A stretch of DNA of 64,000 bases. It comes from Streptosporangium canum. GTDB taxonomy: Bacteria > Actinomycetota > Actinomycetes > Streptosporangiales > Streptosporangiaceae. Made by a program: the position numbers and the translations under genes. Positions 7,473-16,105 of the stretch are shown in pieces. The DNA lies in assembly GCF_900113865.1 (NCBI RefSeq), contig NZ_FOQY01000004.1, positions 289,491 through 353,490 on the forward strand, given 5' to 3'. How positions within the stretch are numbered: position 1 is the first letter of the stretch; every line of letters begins with the position of its first letter. The notes under the pieces are model-generated. The model was given only the letters and a program-made list of their open reading frames with translations, had not been told where the DNA came from and searched no databases.

Positions 7473-9302
7473 GTGACGATGCACCTTGGGCAGGACTCGG
7501 GGGATTCCGCCGATAACGGCGGGAAACGGCGCACCCGGCGGCGCGGCGCGGGCGGCGAGGCACAGCCCGGCGCCGACGGCGCGCAGGGCGCCCCTGAAAC
7601 ACCGGCCTCAGGGCTGCCGGAGACCGGCCGGGGGCGAGAGCCCGAGGCGGCCGACAACACCGTGCGGGTGGAGAAGCCCGAGCAGGCGCGGGACGCGGGA
7701 CAGGACCGCGAGCCCGCGCAGGCGGCCGACAACACCGTGCGGGTGAGCAGGCCGACGCCGGCGCCGGCGGCCGAGCCCCCGCTGTCCGCCCCGCCCTCGA
7801 AGAACCGGCCGCAGTTCGCCAAGCCGCTGACGACCGCCTCGCTCATCGGCTGGACCCTGCTGTCGGCGATCCTGCCCGGCGCGGCGCACCTGCGCGCCGG
7901 GCGCCGCCGTACCGGCTACATCCTGCTCGGCGTCTTCGGCGTGCTGCTGGTGGCCGCGCTGGTCGGCGGTCTCGCCCTGGCCGGATCGGGCAACTTCGGC
8001 TTCGCCACCCGGGACGGCGCGCTCCTGACCGGGGTGATCGTCGCCGTGCTCGGCGCGCTCGGCTGGTTCCTGCTGGTGCTGTCGTCCTACATCTCCCTGA
8101 AGCCCAACCGGCTGACCGGCAGGGGGCAGATCGTCTCGGGCATCGTGGTGGGCGTGCTGTGCGTGTCGGTGATGGCGCCGTTCGCGCTGACCGCCAGCAC
8201 CGTGCTGACCGCCAAGGAGACGGTCAACGCCATCTTCCCGAGCGTCAAGGACGACACGGCGGTGGCCCCGATCAAGCACGAGGACCCGTGGGGCGGGCGC
8301 AAGCAGGTGAACTTCCTGCTCATCGGCGGTGACGGGGCCGGCAACCGGGAGGGCGTGCGGACCGACAGCATGAACGTGGCCAGCGTGAACGTCGAAACCG
8401 GCAACACGGTCATGTTCAGCCTGCCCCGCAACCTGCAGCACGTCCGCTTCAGGCCCGGCACCCCGCTCGCCAAGCATTTCCCCAACGGCTTCATGCGCGA
8501 GCTGCCCAACGGCGGCCTGCTCAACGAGGTCTGGCAGTACGGCGAGGACCATCCGGAGATCGTGCCGGGCAAGAACGACCAGCGCGGCCCCCGGGCGCTC
8601 ATGAACGCCATCGGCCAGACGCTCAACCTGCAGATCGACTACTACGCCCTCGTGAACATGTTCGGCTTCGCCCACCTGGTGGACGCCATCGGCGGGCTGA
8701 AGATCCGGGTGGAGAACGACGTCCCGTGGGGCGGGCTCTACGGCACCGCGGGCACGATCAAGGCCGGTTACCAGACGCTGTCCGGCGAGGAGGCGCTCTG
8801 GTACGGGCGTTCCCGCGTCGGCAGCGACGACTTCTCCCGGATGGCCCGCCAGCGGTGCGTCATCGGCGCCTTCGCCCAGCAGGCCACCCCGTCGGTCGTG
8901 CTCACCAACTTCGTCAAGGTCGCGAATGTGGCCAAGCGGATGGCCAAGACCAACATCCCCCGCGAGCTGCTGGAGCACGTGACCGACCTCGCTCTCAAGG
9001 TCAAGGACGCCAGGATCACCAGCCTGCAGTTCGTGCCGCCGGAGTTCTACACCGGCTCCCCCGACTGGCAGAAGATCCGTACCGCGACCGCGAGGGCGCT
9101 GCGCCAGTCCGCCCAGCCCTCCCGCCGCGCCCTCGCCGCCGGTGTGACGGCCTCCCCCGGCGCGACCGCCTCCCCTGGCGCGAGCGGCGCCAGCCCCACT
9201 CCGGACCCGACCCCCACCAGGTCCGTGACGGTCCGGCCGAGCCAGACCCCCACCCAGAACGGCAAGGCGGCCCAGTCCCTCAGTGAGCTCTGCGGGTTCT
9301 GA
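7473..9302 (+). CDS. LytR-CpsA-Psr (LCP) family cell-wall ligase
   Basis: A 609-residue LCP protein. Residues 1-110 are hydrophilic and contain a duplicated ADNTVRV segment. About four hydrophobic segments follow (residues 120-250: LIGWTLLSAILPGAAHLRAG, YILLGVFGVLLVAALVGGLA, two more). The LCP catalytic domain (about 270-500) carries RTDSMNVASVN, SLPRNLQ and WYGRSRVGSDDFSRMARQR. The C-terminal tail is Ala/Ser/Thr/Pro-rich. LCP enzymes move polyprenyl-phosphate-linked glycopolymers to peptidoglycan or protein outside the membrane. Start is GTG 7473, or ATG 7479 two codons later; AGGAAG precedes both. The multi-helix N-terminus is longer than in single-pass LCP proteins. Confidence 0.9.
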   Translation: MTMHLGQDSGDSADNGGKRRTRRRGAGGEAQPGADGAQGAPETPASGLPETGRGREPEAADNTVRVEKPEQARDAGQDREPAQAADNTVRVSRPTPAPAAEPPLSAPPSKNRPQFAKPLTTASLIGWTLLSAILPGAAHLRAGRRRTGYILLGVFGVLLVAALVGGLALAGSGNFGFATRDGALLTGVIVAVLGALGWFLLVLSSYISLKPNRLTGRGQIVSGIVVGVLCVSVMAPFALTASTVLTAKETVNAIFPSVKDDTAVAPIKHEDPWGGRKQVNFLLIGGDGAGNREGVRTDSMNVASVNVETGNTVMFSLPRNLQHVRFRPGTPLAKHFPNGFMRELPNGGLLNEVWQYGEDHPEIVPGKNDQRGPRALMNAIGQTLNLQIDYYALVNMFGFAHLVDAIGGLKIRVENDVPWGGLYGTAGTIKAGYQTLSGEEALWYGRSRVGSDDFSRMARQRCVIGAFAQQATPSVVLTNFVKVANVAKRMAKTNIPRELLEHVTDLALKVKDARITSLQFVPPEFYTGSPDWQKIRTATARALRQSAQPSRRALAAGVTASPGATASPGASGASPTPDPTPTRSVTVRPSQTPTQNGKAAQSLSELCGF

Positions 9303-9318
9303 CCTCCCGCGCACGCCG

Positions 9319-9354
9319 CTGTGGCCCGGCTCCCCCTGGGGAGCCGGGCCACAG
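9319..9354. terminator. Bidirectional terminator hairpin
   Basis: CTGTGGCCCGGCTCCCC and its exact complement form a 17 bp stem with a minimal loop between the convergent LCP and spermidine-synthase-like genes. Confidence 0.85.
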
Positions 9355-9377
9355 TCCTCTCACCGTCCCCGCCGCGC

Positions 9378-11423
9378 TCAGGCGGCCCTGGCGCTCCGGG
9401 GAAGCAGGGCGAAGGCCCCGAGATAGAGCAGGCCCGCCACGACCAGCAGGGCCTGGTAGCCGATGACCAGCGCCAGATACTCCAGGCAGCCGCCGACCAT
9501 CGCGCCCAGCAGGTTCGCGCCGAAGGCCGTCGTGCCGTCGCTGGAGTCGGCGAAGCGCTTGGCGAACACCACATTGGCCGCGAAGATCGGCAGGAACGCC
9601 ACGACCACGGCGACCACCGCCCGCAGCGGCAGCGGCAGGCCCAGCAGCCAGGAGTTGGGCACCAGCCAGGCCAGCACCAGCCCGCCGAGGAGCACGCCGT
9701 ACATGACGGGCACCGGCGGGGTCCTGAAGCGGCGCGTCACCTCCACCGCGGCGAGCACGGCGACCAGCACCCCGGCGAACACGATCGCGTTCACCACCCA
9801 GGTCGTGCCGAACAGCAGCGCGAACCCGGTCACGCTCCTGGTCTCCAGCAGTAGGAAGGCCACGCCCAGCAGGAACAGGTCGGCGTAGGGACGCATCCGG
9901 GTGTACGGCCCGGCGACCGCCCGGACGGCGAACACGCTCACGAGCAGGATCAGCCCGAGGGTGATGAGGTAGATCTGGGGGATCGTCCGGTCCTTCAGGT
10001 AGAGGAAGGGCCGGTCGTCGCCGGTCGGCGGCGGGGTGAGGGCGGTCGCGCCGGCCCACTCGGCGCCGCAGCTCTGGGTCCGCGCGCTGAGGCCCGCGGT
10101 GATCACGGCCTGCTGGCCGGTCTCGCTGACGATGTCCACGCACGGCTTGTGCCCGAAGGCGGCCTGCATGGTGGCGGCGAGCCGGTCCACCAGCCAGCTC
10201 TCCCGGTAGTAGTTGTACATCGAGAAGGTGCCGCCGGGCTTGAGGCGGTCCCTGGCCGCCTCCATGGCCTGCTGGGTGAACAGATAGCTCTCCAGCCGCA
10301 GCGAGCTGGCCCCGGAGACCAGGGTGAGCGAGTCGGGCAGCGCGAACAGGATCAGGTCGTACTTCCCGGAGGTGCGCTCCAGGAAGGCGCGGCCGTCGGT
10401 GACGACGGTGGTGACGCGGGGGTCGGCGTAGGGCCTGTCGGGGTGGTAGGTCCCGCCCAGCTCGCGGAGTTTGGGGTCGATCTCCACCGCGTCCACGCGC
10501 TTGGCGCCCTTGGCCAGCGCGATGGCCACGTCGGTGCCGCTGCCCGCGCCGACGATCAGGACGTCGTCCAGCTTCTGCGCCGCCGCCCGCTCGTACGGCA
10601 GCGCGTACTGCCGCTCCCACTCCAGCCGGTTCCGCGCCGGGACGGCCTGCTGGTGCGGGATGCCGTTGACCTGGATGTCCATCACCGGGACGCCGGCATA
10701 GTCGAGCCGCTTGTAGGTCACCTTGTAGTAGGGCGACCACAGCGCCCCCGCCGTCAGCGTCTCCACCGCGAGGGCGCCGACCACGACCAGCGCCGGGACG
10801 GCCAGCGCGAGCCGCCCCCAGGCCGTGCGCGGCCACAGCAGCACGAGGTAGGCGGACGCGGCGATCGTGCCCCACACGACCGGCGGTGCGCTCAGGAACG
10901 ACAGCGCGGTGAACAGCGCGATGCCGGTGAGGCTGCCGACCAGGTCGTAGCGGTAGGCCTCCAGCCGGTCCAGCTCGGGGAAGCACCGCCCGACCAGCTC
11001 GGCCGGGCCCATCAGCACGATCGCCGCCGCCACGAAGATCACCGGCAGGATCAGCCAGGGCGGCGGCCCGCTGGTGCCCAGGCTGGTCCAGTACAGGACG
11101 CCCTCGGTCTGCCGGTCCACGGTGACCGGGAAGAAGAGGATGACCAGCACGAGGACGGCCAGGGTGATCGGCGAGTAGTACGGCTGCCTCGTCGTGCGTC
11201 CCACACGGAGGAAGCCGAGCCCGATGCCGAGGAACGAGCCGAGCAGGACGAAGTTCGTGAAATAGCTCAGATGAACGATGTTCGATCCGGTCCATCGGAT
11301 CAGCGCCAGCTCCAGGAAGAGCATGAAGGCGCTGGCCACGATCAACCTCGGCCGGGTGCTCAGCCAGTGGGTGGACGGGGCGTCGGGATAAGGGGGTGGC
11401 GTCGTCTCCGCCGCTGCGGTCAT
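9378..11423 (-). CDS. Fused membrane protein/spermidine synthase-like methyltransferase fold
   Basis: A roughly 681-residue protein with about seven N-terminal helices (LIVASAFMLFLELALIRWTG onward), a central Rossmann-type domain like spermidine synthases (VLIVGAGSGTDVAIALAKGA, VDAVEIDPKL, DGRAFLERTSGKYDLILFAL, LKPGGTFSMYNYYRE), and a further set of C-terminal helices (YLITLGLILLVSVFAVRAVA and following). The aminopropyltransferase fold is clear; whether it makes polyamines or binds another substrate at the membrane cannot be told. I prefer the ATG at 11423 (MTAAAETT); an ATG at 11456 would add 11 residues. Neither has a good ribosome-binding site. It converges on the LCP gene. Confidence 0.8.
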   Translation of the reverse strand: MTAAAETTPPPYPDAPSTHWLSTRPRLIVASAFMLFLELALIRWTGSNIVHLSYFTNFVLLGSFLGIGLGFLRVGRTTRQPYYSPITLAVLVLVILFFPVTVDRQTEGVLYWTSLGTSGPPPWLILPVIFVAAAIVLMGPAELVGRCFPELDRLEAYRYDLVGSLTGIALFTALSFLSAPPVVWGTIAASAYLVLLWPRTAWGRLALAVPALVVVGALAVETLTAGALWSPYYKVTYKRLDYAGVPVMDIQVNGIPHQQAVPARNRLEWERQYALPYERAAAQKLDDVLIVGAGSGTDVAIALAKGAKRVDAVEIDPKLRELGGTYHPDRPYADPRVTTVVTDGRAFLERTSGKYDLILFALPDSLTLVSGASSLRLESYLFTQQAMEAARDRLKPGGTFSMYNYYRESWLVDRLAATMQAAFGHKPCVDIVSETGQQAVITAGLSARTQSCGAEWAGATALTPPPTGDDRPFLYLKDRTIPQIYLITLGLILLVSVFAVRAVAGPYTRMRPYADLFLLGVAFLLLETRSVTGFALLFGTTWVVNAIVFAGVLVAVLAAVEVTRRFRTPPVPVMYGVLLGGLVLAWLVPNSWLLGLPLPLRAVVAVVVAFLPIFAANVVFAKRFADSSDGTTAFGANLLGAMVGGCLEYLALVIGYQALLVVAGLLYLGAFALLPRSARAA

Positions 11424-11594
11424 GCCGTCCAACGCTAGTGACCGCCCTGCCCCCATGGAAGGAAATAAGTGTCAGCGGTTTGCGGGGTTTAGGTGGGCGG
11501 ATACCGATGCAGGATGCTTTGAATGGGTGGACGCGATCGAGGCGGATGAAGGAACGTGGAGGGGTCCGTTCCCCCCGAACCCTGGTGGTGCACC

Positions 11595-12953
11595 ATGCGG
11601 GTCCTGATCCAGCTCCGCCCCTCCCCGGACGTCGTCGCGGCGGTGGCCGATCCCGATGTGACCGCGACCACGGCCGACGTCGCCGACGGCCTGCCCGGGG
11701 TCGTCCTGGACCCCTCGTTCACGCCGGTCGCCGTGCCGCGGCCGGTGCCCGCCGCCGGTGGCGACCCCCTGTCCCTGAACCAGTCGCTGACCTTCTCCCT
11801 CTCCGCCGACGACGCCTCGGTCATGGTCCGCGGGGAGATCTCCGACGACGAGCTGTCCACCCGGGTCACCTTGCTGCCCACCCTCCGCAACGACGTCGTG
11901 GGGGTGTTCGCCGACCCGGTGATCGAGTCGAACCTCACCTGCGGCGGCGACGCCCCGGTGGGCGACTGGCACGACGTGGAGCGGCTGCTGCACGTCGCCG
12001 AGCTGCACGCCGAGGGCCTGGACGGCTCAGGCGTGGCGCTGGCGGTGCTGGACACCGGCATCAACGCCGCGCACGTGGCCCGCCATCTCGGCCGGGACCT
12101 GCTGCTGGACAAGGAGCGGAGCTGGAACCCCGACGGGGTGACCGGCAGGCCGGGCGAGTTCGAGGTCAACCACGGCACGATGTGCGCGTTCGACACCCTC
12201 ATCGCCGCCCCGCGGGCCACACTGATCGACATCCCCGTGCTGCTCTCCCAGCGCCCCGGCGGCTCGGCCCTCGACGGCCTGCTGTCGGACGCGGTGGCGG
12301 CCTTCGCCCACCTGCGCACCGTCCTGGAGGCCCAGCCCGCGGAGACACGGTCCCTGGTGATCAGCAACAGCTGGGGCTCCTTCTCCCCCCGCTGGGACTT
12401 CCCCGTCGGTCATCCCGGCAACTACTCCGACAACCCGGCCCACCCGTTCAACCTGATCGTCGCCAGCCTGGAGCAGGCGGGCGCCGACGTGCTGTTCGCC
12501 GCCGGCAACTGCGGGCGTGACTGCAGGGACGGCCGGTGCGCCTATCCGGACCGGCCGATCGCGGGCGCCAACTCCCACCCGGGCGTGCTGTCCATCGGCG
12601 GTGTGGACACCGGCGGGCAGCGGGTCGGATACTCCTCCCAGGGGCCCGGCCGCCTCGCCCTCCGCAAGCCCGACATCTGCTCCTACACCCACTTCTCCGG
12701 CTCCAAGGCCTTCGGCGCCGGCGAGCCCGACTCGGGCACCTCGGCCGCCTGCCCGGTGGCCGCCGGCCTGGTCGCGGCCATCCGCACCCGGTGGCCCGTC
12801 TCCGCCCTCTCCCCCGCCCAGCTGCGCACCCTGCTGCGCCGCACCGCCGACGACCGCAGCGACATCGGGTTCGACTACGACTACGGCTACGGCGTCACCG
12901 ACACACCGGGGGTGCTCGCGTCATTGCGGCGCAGAGCGATGCGCGTAGCGTAA
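11595..12953 (+). CDS. S8 family serine peptidase (subtilase) without signal peptide
   Basis: A 452-residue subtilase with the triad in order: D153 in AVLDTGIN, H193 in NHGTMCA and S383 in SGTSAACPVAAG. The oxyanion region reads ISNSWGS. Residues 1-125 have no signal sequence or hydrophobic segment, so the enzyme is probably intracellular; this region may be a propeptide or recognition domain. GNCGRDCRDGRCAYP is a cysteine-rich loop after the oxyanion Asn. An in-frame GTG at 11556 is an alternative start. The downstream 77-residue gene begins 4 bases after the stop, indicating co-translation. Confidence 0.88.
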   Translation: MRVLIQLRPSPDVVAAVADPDVTATTADVADGLPGVVLDPSFTPVAVPRPVPAAGGDPLSLNQSLTFSLSADDASVMVRGEISDDELSTRVTLLPTLRNDVVGVFADPVIESNLTCGGDAPVGDWHDVERLLHVAELHAEGLDGSGVALAVLDTGINAAHVARHLGRDLLLDKERSWNPDGVTGRPGEFEVNHGTMCAFDTLIAAPRATLIDIPVLLSQRPGGSALDGLLSDAVAAFAHLRTVLEAQPAETRSLVISNSWGSFSPRWDFPVGHPGNYSDNPAHPFNLIVASLEQAGADVLFAAGNCGRDCRDGRCAYPDRPIAGANSHPGVLSIGGVDTGGQRVGYSSQGPGRLALRKPDICSYTHFSGSKAFGAGEPDSGTSAACPVAAGLVAAIRTRWPVSALSPAQLRTLLRRTADDRSDIGFDYDYGYGVTDTPGVLASLRRRAMRVA

Positions 12954-12957
12954 GGGC

Positions 12958-13191
12958 ATGAGACTCGTCACCGTACGGCTCCACTCCCAGGCGACGCTCG
13001 CACAGGCAATGCGCCGCCTGGGACTGACGGAGGAGGAGGTCGATTCCGGCTACGGCCTGGTGCTCATCGACCCCGGCCAGGGCCTGTACGGCCTGCGCGT
13101 GGCCGAGGAGGCCGCCCGCCGGATCGACCCGGCGGCGGGCGGCGGCCCCTACTCCGACCCGAGGATCGAGCCCTTCGGGCCGCCGGACTGA
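12958..13191 (+). CDS. Small conserved-looking protein paired with the subtilase
   Basis: A 77-residue soluble protein beginning MRLVTVRLHSQATLAQAMRR and containing LGLTEEEVDSGYGLVLIDPG. Its ATG lies 4 bases after the peptidase stop, so the two genes form an operon. I do not recognise a family. The pattern of a small beta-alpha protein next to an intracellular protease suggests an inhibitor, adaptor or substrate, but this is speculation from position alone. The reading frame shows the expected high third-position GC. Confidence 0.72.
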   Translation: MRLVTVRLHSQATLAQAMRRLGLTEEEVDSGYGLVLIDPGQGLYGLRVAEEAARRIDPAAGGGPYSDPRIEPFGPPD

Positions 13192-13220
13192 GGCGGGGCC
13201 GCGCCCGGACCGGCGGGGGT

Positions 13221-13952
13221 CTAGGCGTTCTCGCGGTTGAAGACGCGGGTCCCGGCCGCCACGCAGATCACCGACAGCACCAGGGTCACCCCGACGCCCG
13301 CGGCCACGGTCCAGGTCGAGTAGTGCCCGGCGAACAGCTCGCGCAGGGCTTCGAGCACGTAGCGGAAGGGGGTGAGCCGGGACAGCGCGTCCAGCCAGCC
13401 GGGCGCCATCGACATCGGCAGGAACGCGCCGGACAGCAGCACCAGCGGGACGGTCACGGTGCTCATGACGGGCGCGAAGAGGTCGGGGTTCATGGTGAGC
13501 GCGATCGCGTTGGACAGTGCGGCCAGGCTCACCCCCAGCAGCGCCATGAGGACGAGCCCGGCCAGCACCCCGGGGACGGCCGCGCGCATGCCGAAGGCGT
13601 ACCCCACCAGGATCAGCATGACCGACTGGATCAGCAGGGTGACCGAGCTGCCCAGGACCCGGCCGAGCAGCAGGGCCACCCGGTGGGCCGGGGTGACCCG
13701 CAGCCGCTCCAGCACGCCCGACCTGGCGTCGAAGACGACTCCGAAGCCTGCCATGCCGGCGCTGAGCAGCCCCACCTGGACCAGCAGGCCGGGGATCAGC
13801 GTCTCCCAGGTTCCGATCGTGGCGAACAGCGGCCCGAACAGCACCAGGTACAGCAGGGGCTGCAGGACGCCGAAGACGATTCCGGCCTTCTGCCGCAGGG
13901 AGATCCGGACGTTGTGCCGGAAGATCAGCCAGGTGTCGCGGAGGATGCTCAT
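13221..13952 (-). CDS. ABC-2 type exporter permease, DrrB-like
   Basis: A 243-residue membrane protein with six hydrophobic segments and the ABC-2 permease pattern of daunorubicin-resistance-type transporters: RHNVRISLRQKAGIVFGVLQ at the start, LLSAGMAGFGVVFDARSGVL followed by ERLRVTP, and LSGAFLPMSMAPGWLDALSR near the end. Its ATG overlaps the stop of the ATPase gene (ATGA, 13949-13952), so the two are translationally coupled. It should form the channel of a drug or lipid exporter controlled by the divergent TetR protein. Confidence 0.92.
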   Translation of the reverse strand: MSILRDTWLIFRHNVRISLRQKAGIVFGVLQPLLYLVLFGPLFATIGTWETLIPGLLVQVGLLSAGMAGFGVVFDARSGVLERLRVTPAHRVALLLGRVLGSSVTLLIQSVMLILVGYAFGMRAAVPGVLAGLVLMALLGVSLAALSNAIALTMNPDLFAPVMSTVTVPLVLLSGAFLPMSMAPGWLDALSRLTPFRYVLEALRELFAGHYSTWTVAAGVGVTLVLSVICVAAGTRVFNRENA

Positions 13953-14689
13953 CGGGCCGGCTCCTCTCTCAGGGATCGGCCGGTGATGGACAGGAAGACG
14001 TCGTCGAGGGTGCCGGAGCCGCCCTTGAGCTCGGCGGGGGTGCCCTCGGCGACGATCACGCCGTGGTCGATGACGAACAGCCGGTCGGCGAGCGCGTCCG
14101 CCTCGTCGAGGTAGTGGGTGGTCAGGAAGACCGTGAGGCCCCGCTCCTCCCGCAGGCGCCTGACGTGGTCCCAGAGGTTGGCCCGGCTCTGCGGGTCGAG
14201 GCCGGTGGTGGGCTCGTCGAGGAAGAGCAGCGACGGGCCGTGGACCAGGCCGAACCCGAGGTCGAACCGGCGGCGCTGGCCGCCGGAGAGCGCGCCGCCC
14301 GGCCGGGTCTCCAGCCCGGTGAGGTCGAGGTCGTCGAGCACCTCACGGACCCGCTCGCGCGCCTCGGCGGGGCGCATGCCGTACAGCATGGCGTGGAGTT
14401 CGAGCTCTTCTCCCACCGGGTTGGCCGGGCTGAGCCCGCCGTTCTGGGACACGTAGCCGATGCGCCGGCGCACGCCCTCGGGATCGGCGAGCAGGTCGTG
14501 CCCGGCGACCGTGGCGGTGCCGCCGGTGGGGCGGAGCAGCGTGGTCAGCATGCGCATGGTGGTCGTCTTCCCCGCGCCGTTGGGGCCGAGGAAGCCCACG
14601 ATCTCCCCGGCCTCGACGGCCAGGTCCACACCCCGGACGGCCTCGACGCCGCCCGGGAAGGTCTTGCTCAGATCCGATGTCTTGATCAT
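13949..14689 (-). CDS. ABC exporter ATPase, DrrA-like
   Basis: A 246-residue nucleotide-binding subunit: Walker A GPNGAGKTT, Q-loop region YVSQNGGLSPANP, signature LSGGQRRRFDLG, Walker B LLFLDEPTTGLDPQ, H-loop FLTTHYLDEADAL. The ATG at 14689 is chosen because GGAGG lies 7 bases upstream; earlier in-frame codons run into the promoter. It powers the permease encoded by the overlapping downstream gene. Transcription starts from a promoter whose spacer contains a palindrome, probably the operator of the divergent TetR regulator. Confidence 0.94.
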   Translation of the reverse strand: MIKTSDLSKTFPGGVEAVRGVDLAVEAGEIVGFLGPNGAGKTTTMRMLTTLLRPTGGTATVAGHDLLADPEGVRRRIGYVSQNGGLSPANPVGEELELHAMLYGMRPAEARERVREVLDDLDLTGLETRPGGALSGGQRRRFDLGFGLVHGPSLLFLDEPTTGLDPQSRANLWDHVRRLREERGLTVFLTTHYLDEADALADRLFVIDHGVIVAEGTPAELKGGSGTLDDVFLSITGRSLREEPAR

Positions 14690-14707
14690 TTGATCGCCTC
14701 CATTTTT

Positions 14708-14737
14708 AAAGTAGCACCAATTTTGGTGTGACTGCAA
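14708..14737 (-). promoter_or_regulatory. ABC operon promoter with embedded TetR-type operator
   Basis: On the minus strand TTGCAG (14737-14732), an 18 bp spacer and TACTTT (14713-14708) form the promoter. The spacer contains the inverted repeat CACCAA-tt-TTGGTG (14715-14728). A repressor there would block RNA polymerase, fitting the divergently encoded TetR protein. Confidence 0.65.
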
Positions 14738-14753
14738 AATTCATCCGGCACCA

Positions 14754-14765
14754 TAGAATGGGCTC
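14754..14765 (+). promoter_or_regulatory. -10 element of the divergent tetR gene, leaderless
   Basis: TAGAAT (14754-14759) lies six bases before the ATG at 14766, so the transcript probably begins at the start codon. No Shine-Dalgarno sequence is present and no convincing -35 was found. Confidence 0.45.
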
Positions 14766-15440
14766 ATGAGCGAAGGACTGCGGGAGCGCAAGAAGCGAGA
14801 GACCCGGCTGCGCATCTCCGACGTCGCGACGGGGCTGTTCATGGCCCGGGGGTTCGACAACGTGACCGTCGCCGAAGTCGCCAGGGCCGCCGACGTCTCG
14901 GTCAACACGGTCTTCAACTACTTCCCGGCCAAGGAGGACCTGCTCTTCGACCGGCGGGACGAGGTGGTGGACCTGCTCGGCAGGGTCATGCGGGAGCGGA
15001 GGCCCGGGGAGGGCGCGGCGGAGGCGCTGCGGCGCGACTTCCTGGACGCCCTCGACACCGGTCACTGGCGGTACGGCGTCCACGAGGGGGGCGACGCCTT
15101 CCACCGCATGGTCAGCGCCAGCCCGGCCCTCGTCGCCCGGCTGCGCGAGATGGACGACCTCCGGACGGACTCCCTGGCCCGGACCCTGGCCGACGAGGCC
15201 GGCGCCGACCCCGACGACCTCACCCCCGCGCTCGTCGCCGGCCAGATCTGCGCGACGCTCCGCGCACTGACGGCTTATGCCGTCCGGCGCATGCTCGCCG
15301 GCGAGAGCGTGGCCGCCATCACCCCGGACCTGCGCGAACAGGCCGACCACGCCTTCCACCTGCTGGAGTCGGGGATCGGCGGCTACCGCGTCCGGCGAGA
15401 GGAGGCCTCGCGGGGCGGCGGGGCCATGGATTTGACCTAA
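14766..15440 (+). CDS. TetR family regulator of the adjacent ABC exporter
   Basis: A 224-residue TetR protein: the HTH covers residues about 8-58 (RKKRETRLRISDVATGLFMA, then VTVAEVARAADVSVNTVFNYF), followed by a helical ligand domain. It is transcribed divergently from the DrrAB-like exporter across 76 bp containing a palindrome in the exporter promoter. The usual logic is repression of the pump, relieved by the exported compound. The mRNA appears leaderless. Confidence 0.9.
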   Translation: MSEGLRERKKRETRLRISDVATGLFMARGFDNVTVAEVARAADVSVNTVFNYFPAKEDLLFDRRDEVVDLLGRVMRERRPGEGAAEALRRDFLDALDTGHWRYGVHEGGDAFHRMVSASPALVARLREMDDLRTDSLARTLADEAGADPDDLTPALVAGQICATLRALTAYAVRRMLAGESVAAITPDLREQADHAFHLLESGIGGYRVRREEASRGGGAMDLT

Positions 15441-15460
15441 CGCTTGCTAGGCTCTACGGT
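15432..15460 (+). promoter_or_regulatory. Promoter of the F420-type oxidoreductase gene
   Basis: TTGACC (15432-15437), a 17 bp spacer and TACGGT (15455-15460). The -35 abuts the stop codon of the tetR gene, so the downstream gene has its own promoter. Confidence 0.55.
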
Positions 15461-15504
15461 GAGGCGGAAATCGGATCGGGGCGGCGCGGGATTGTGAGAT
15501 CACT

Positions 15505-15999
15505 GTGGGCCGACGCCTCATCGGGCTGCTCAGACCGTTCTTCCAGTGGCTGGCGGGGACCGACGCGTTCGCGAGGTTCGGACCGAAGATCGTGCCGCGG
15601 CTGGACCGGGCCGTGCACCGCCTGAGCCGGGGCAGGGCCGTGATGAGCGACCAGATGATCCCCACGCTCGTCCTCACCACGGTCGGCGCCAAGTCCGGCG
15701 AGCTCCGCGCGGCCCCGCTCGCCTGCCTGCCCGAGGACGGCGGCGGCTTCCTGGTGGTCGGCTCCAACTTCGGCCGCGCGCACCACCCGGGCTGGAGCGG
15801 CAACCTGCTCAGGACGCCGGAGGCCACGGTGAGCTTCCGCGGCCGGGAGATCCCCGTCACCGGCCGCCTGCTGAGCGGCCCGGAGCGGGCCGAGGCCTGG
15901 CCCCGGCTGCTGCGGATCTGGCCCGTCTACGACCGCTACAGCGAGAAGTCGGGCCGCGAGCTGCGGGTCTTCCGGCTCTCCCCCCGGTCGCGGCCGTGA
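15505..15999 (+). CDS. Deazaflavin (F420)-dependent nitroreductase family protein
   Basis: A 164-residue split-barrel protein of the deazaflavin-dependent nitroreductase family. Supporting segments are PTLVLTTVGAKSGELRAAPL, the glycine-rich FLVVGSNFGRAHHPGWSGNL, and the closing WPVYDRYSEKSGRELRVFRL. Family members reduce quinones, nitroaromatics or unsaturated compounds with F420H2. The GTG start at 15505 has only a weak ribosome-binding site. The gene is monocistronic with its own promoter. Confidence 0.88.
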   Translation: MGRRLIGLLRPFFQWLAGTDAFARFGPKIVPRLDRAVHRLSRGRAVMSDQMIPTLVLTTVGAKSGELRAAPLACLPEDGGGFLVVGSNFGRAHHPGWSGNLLRTPEATVSFRGREIPVTGRLLSGPERAEAWPRLLRIWPVYDRYSEKSGRELRVFRLSPRSRP

Positions 16000-16105
16000 T
16001 CTGAGCCGGCGGGGGCGGGGCCGCCGCCGTAACGGATAGGAAGATCTTTCAAGCGATATGATCTACGCGCAGTTCACTCGGCCCTAGACCTTCGGGGAGT
16101 CGTCC

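Noticed and set aside
16057..16062. TATGAT as a -10 for the ion channel gene.
   Set aside because: A good -10 but no acceptable -35 at 16-19 bp; too weak to list as a promoter.
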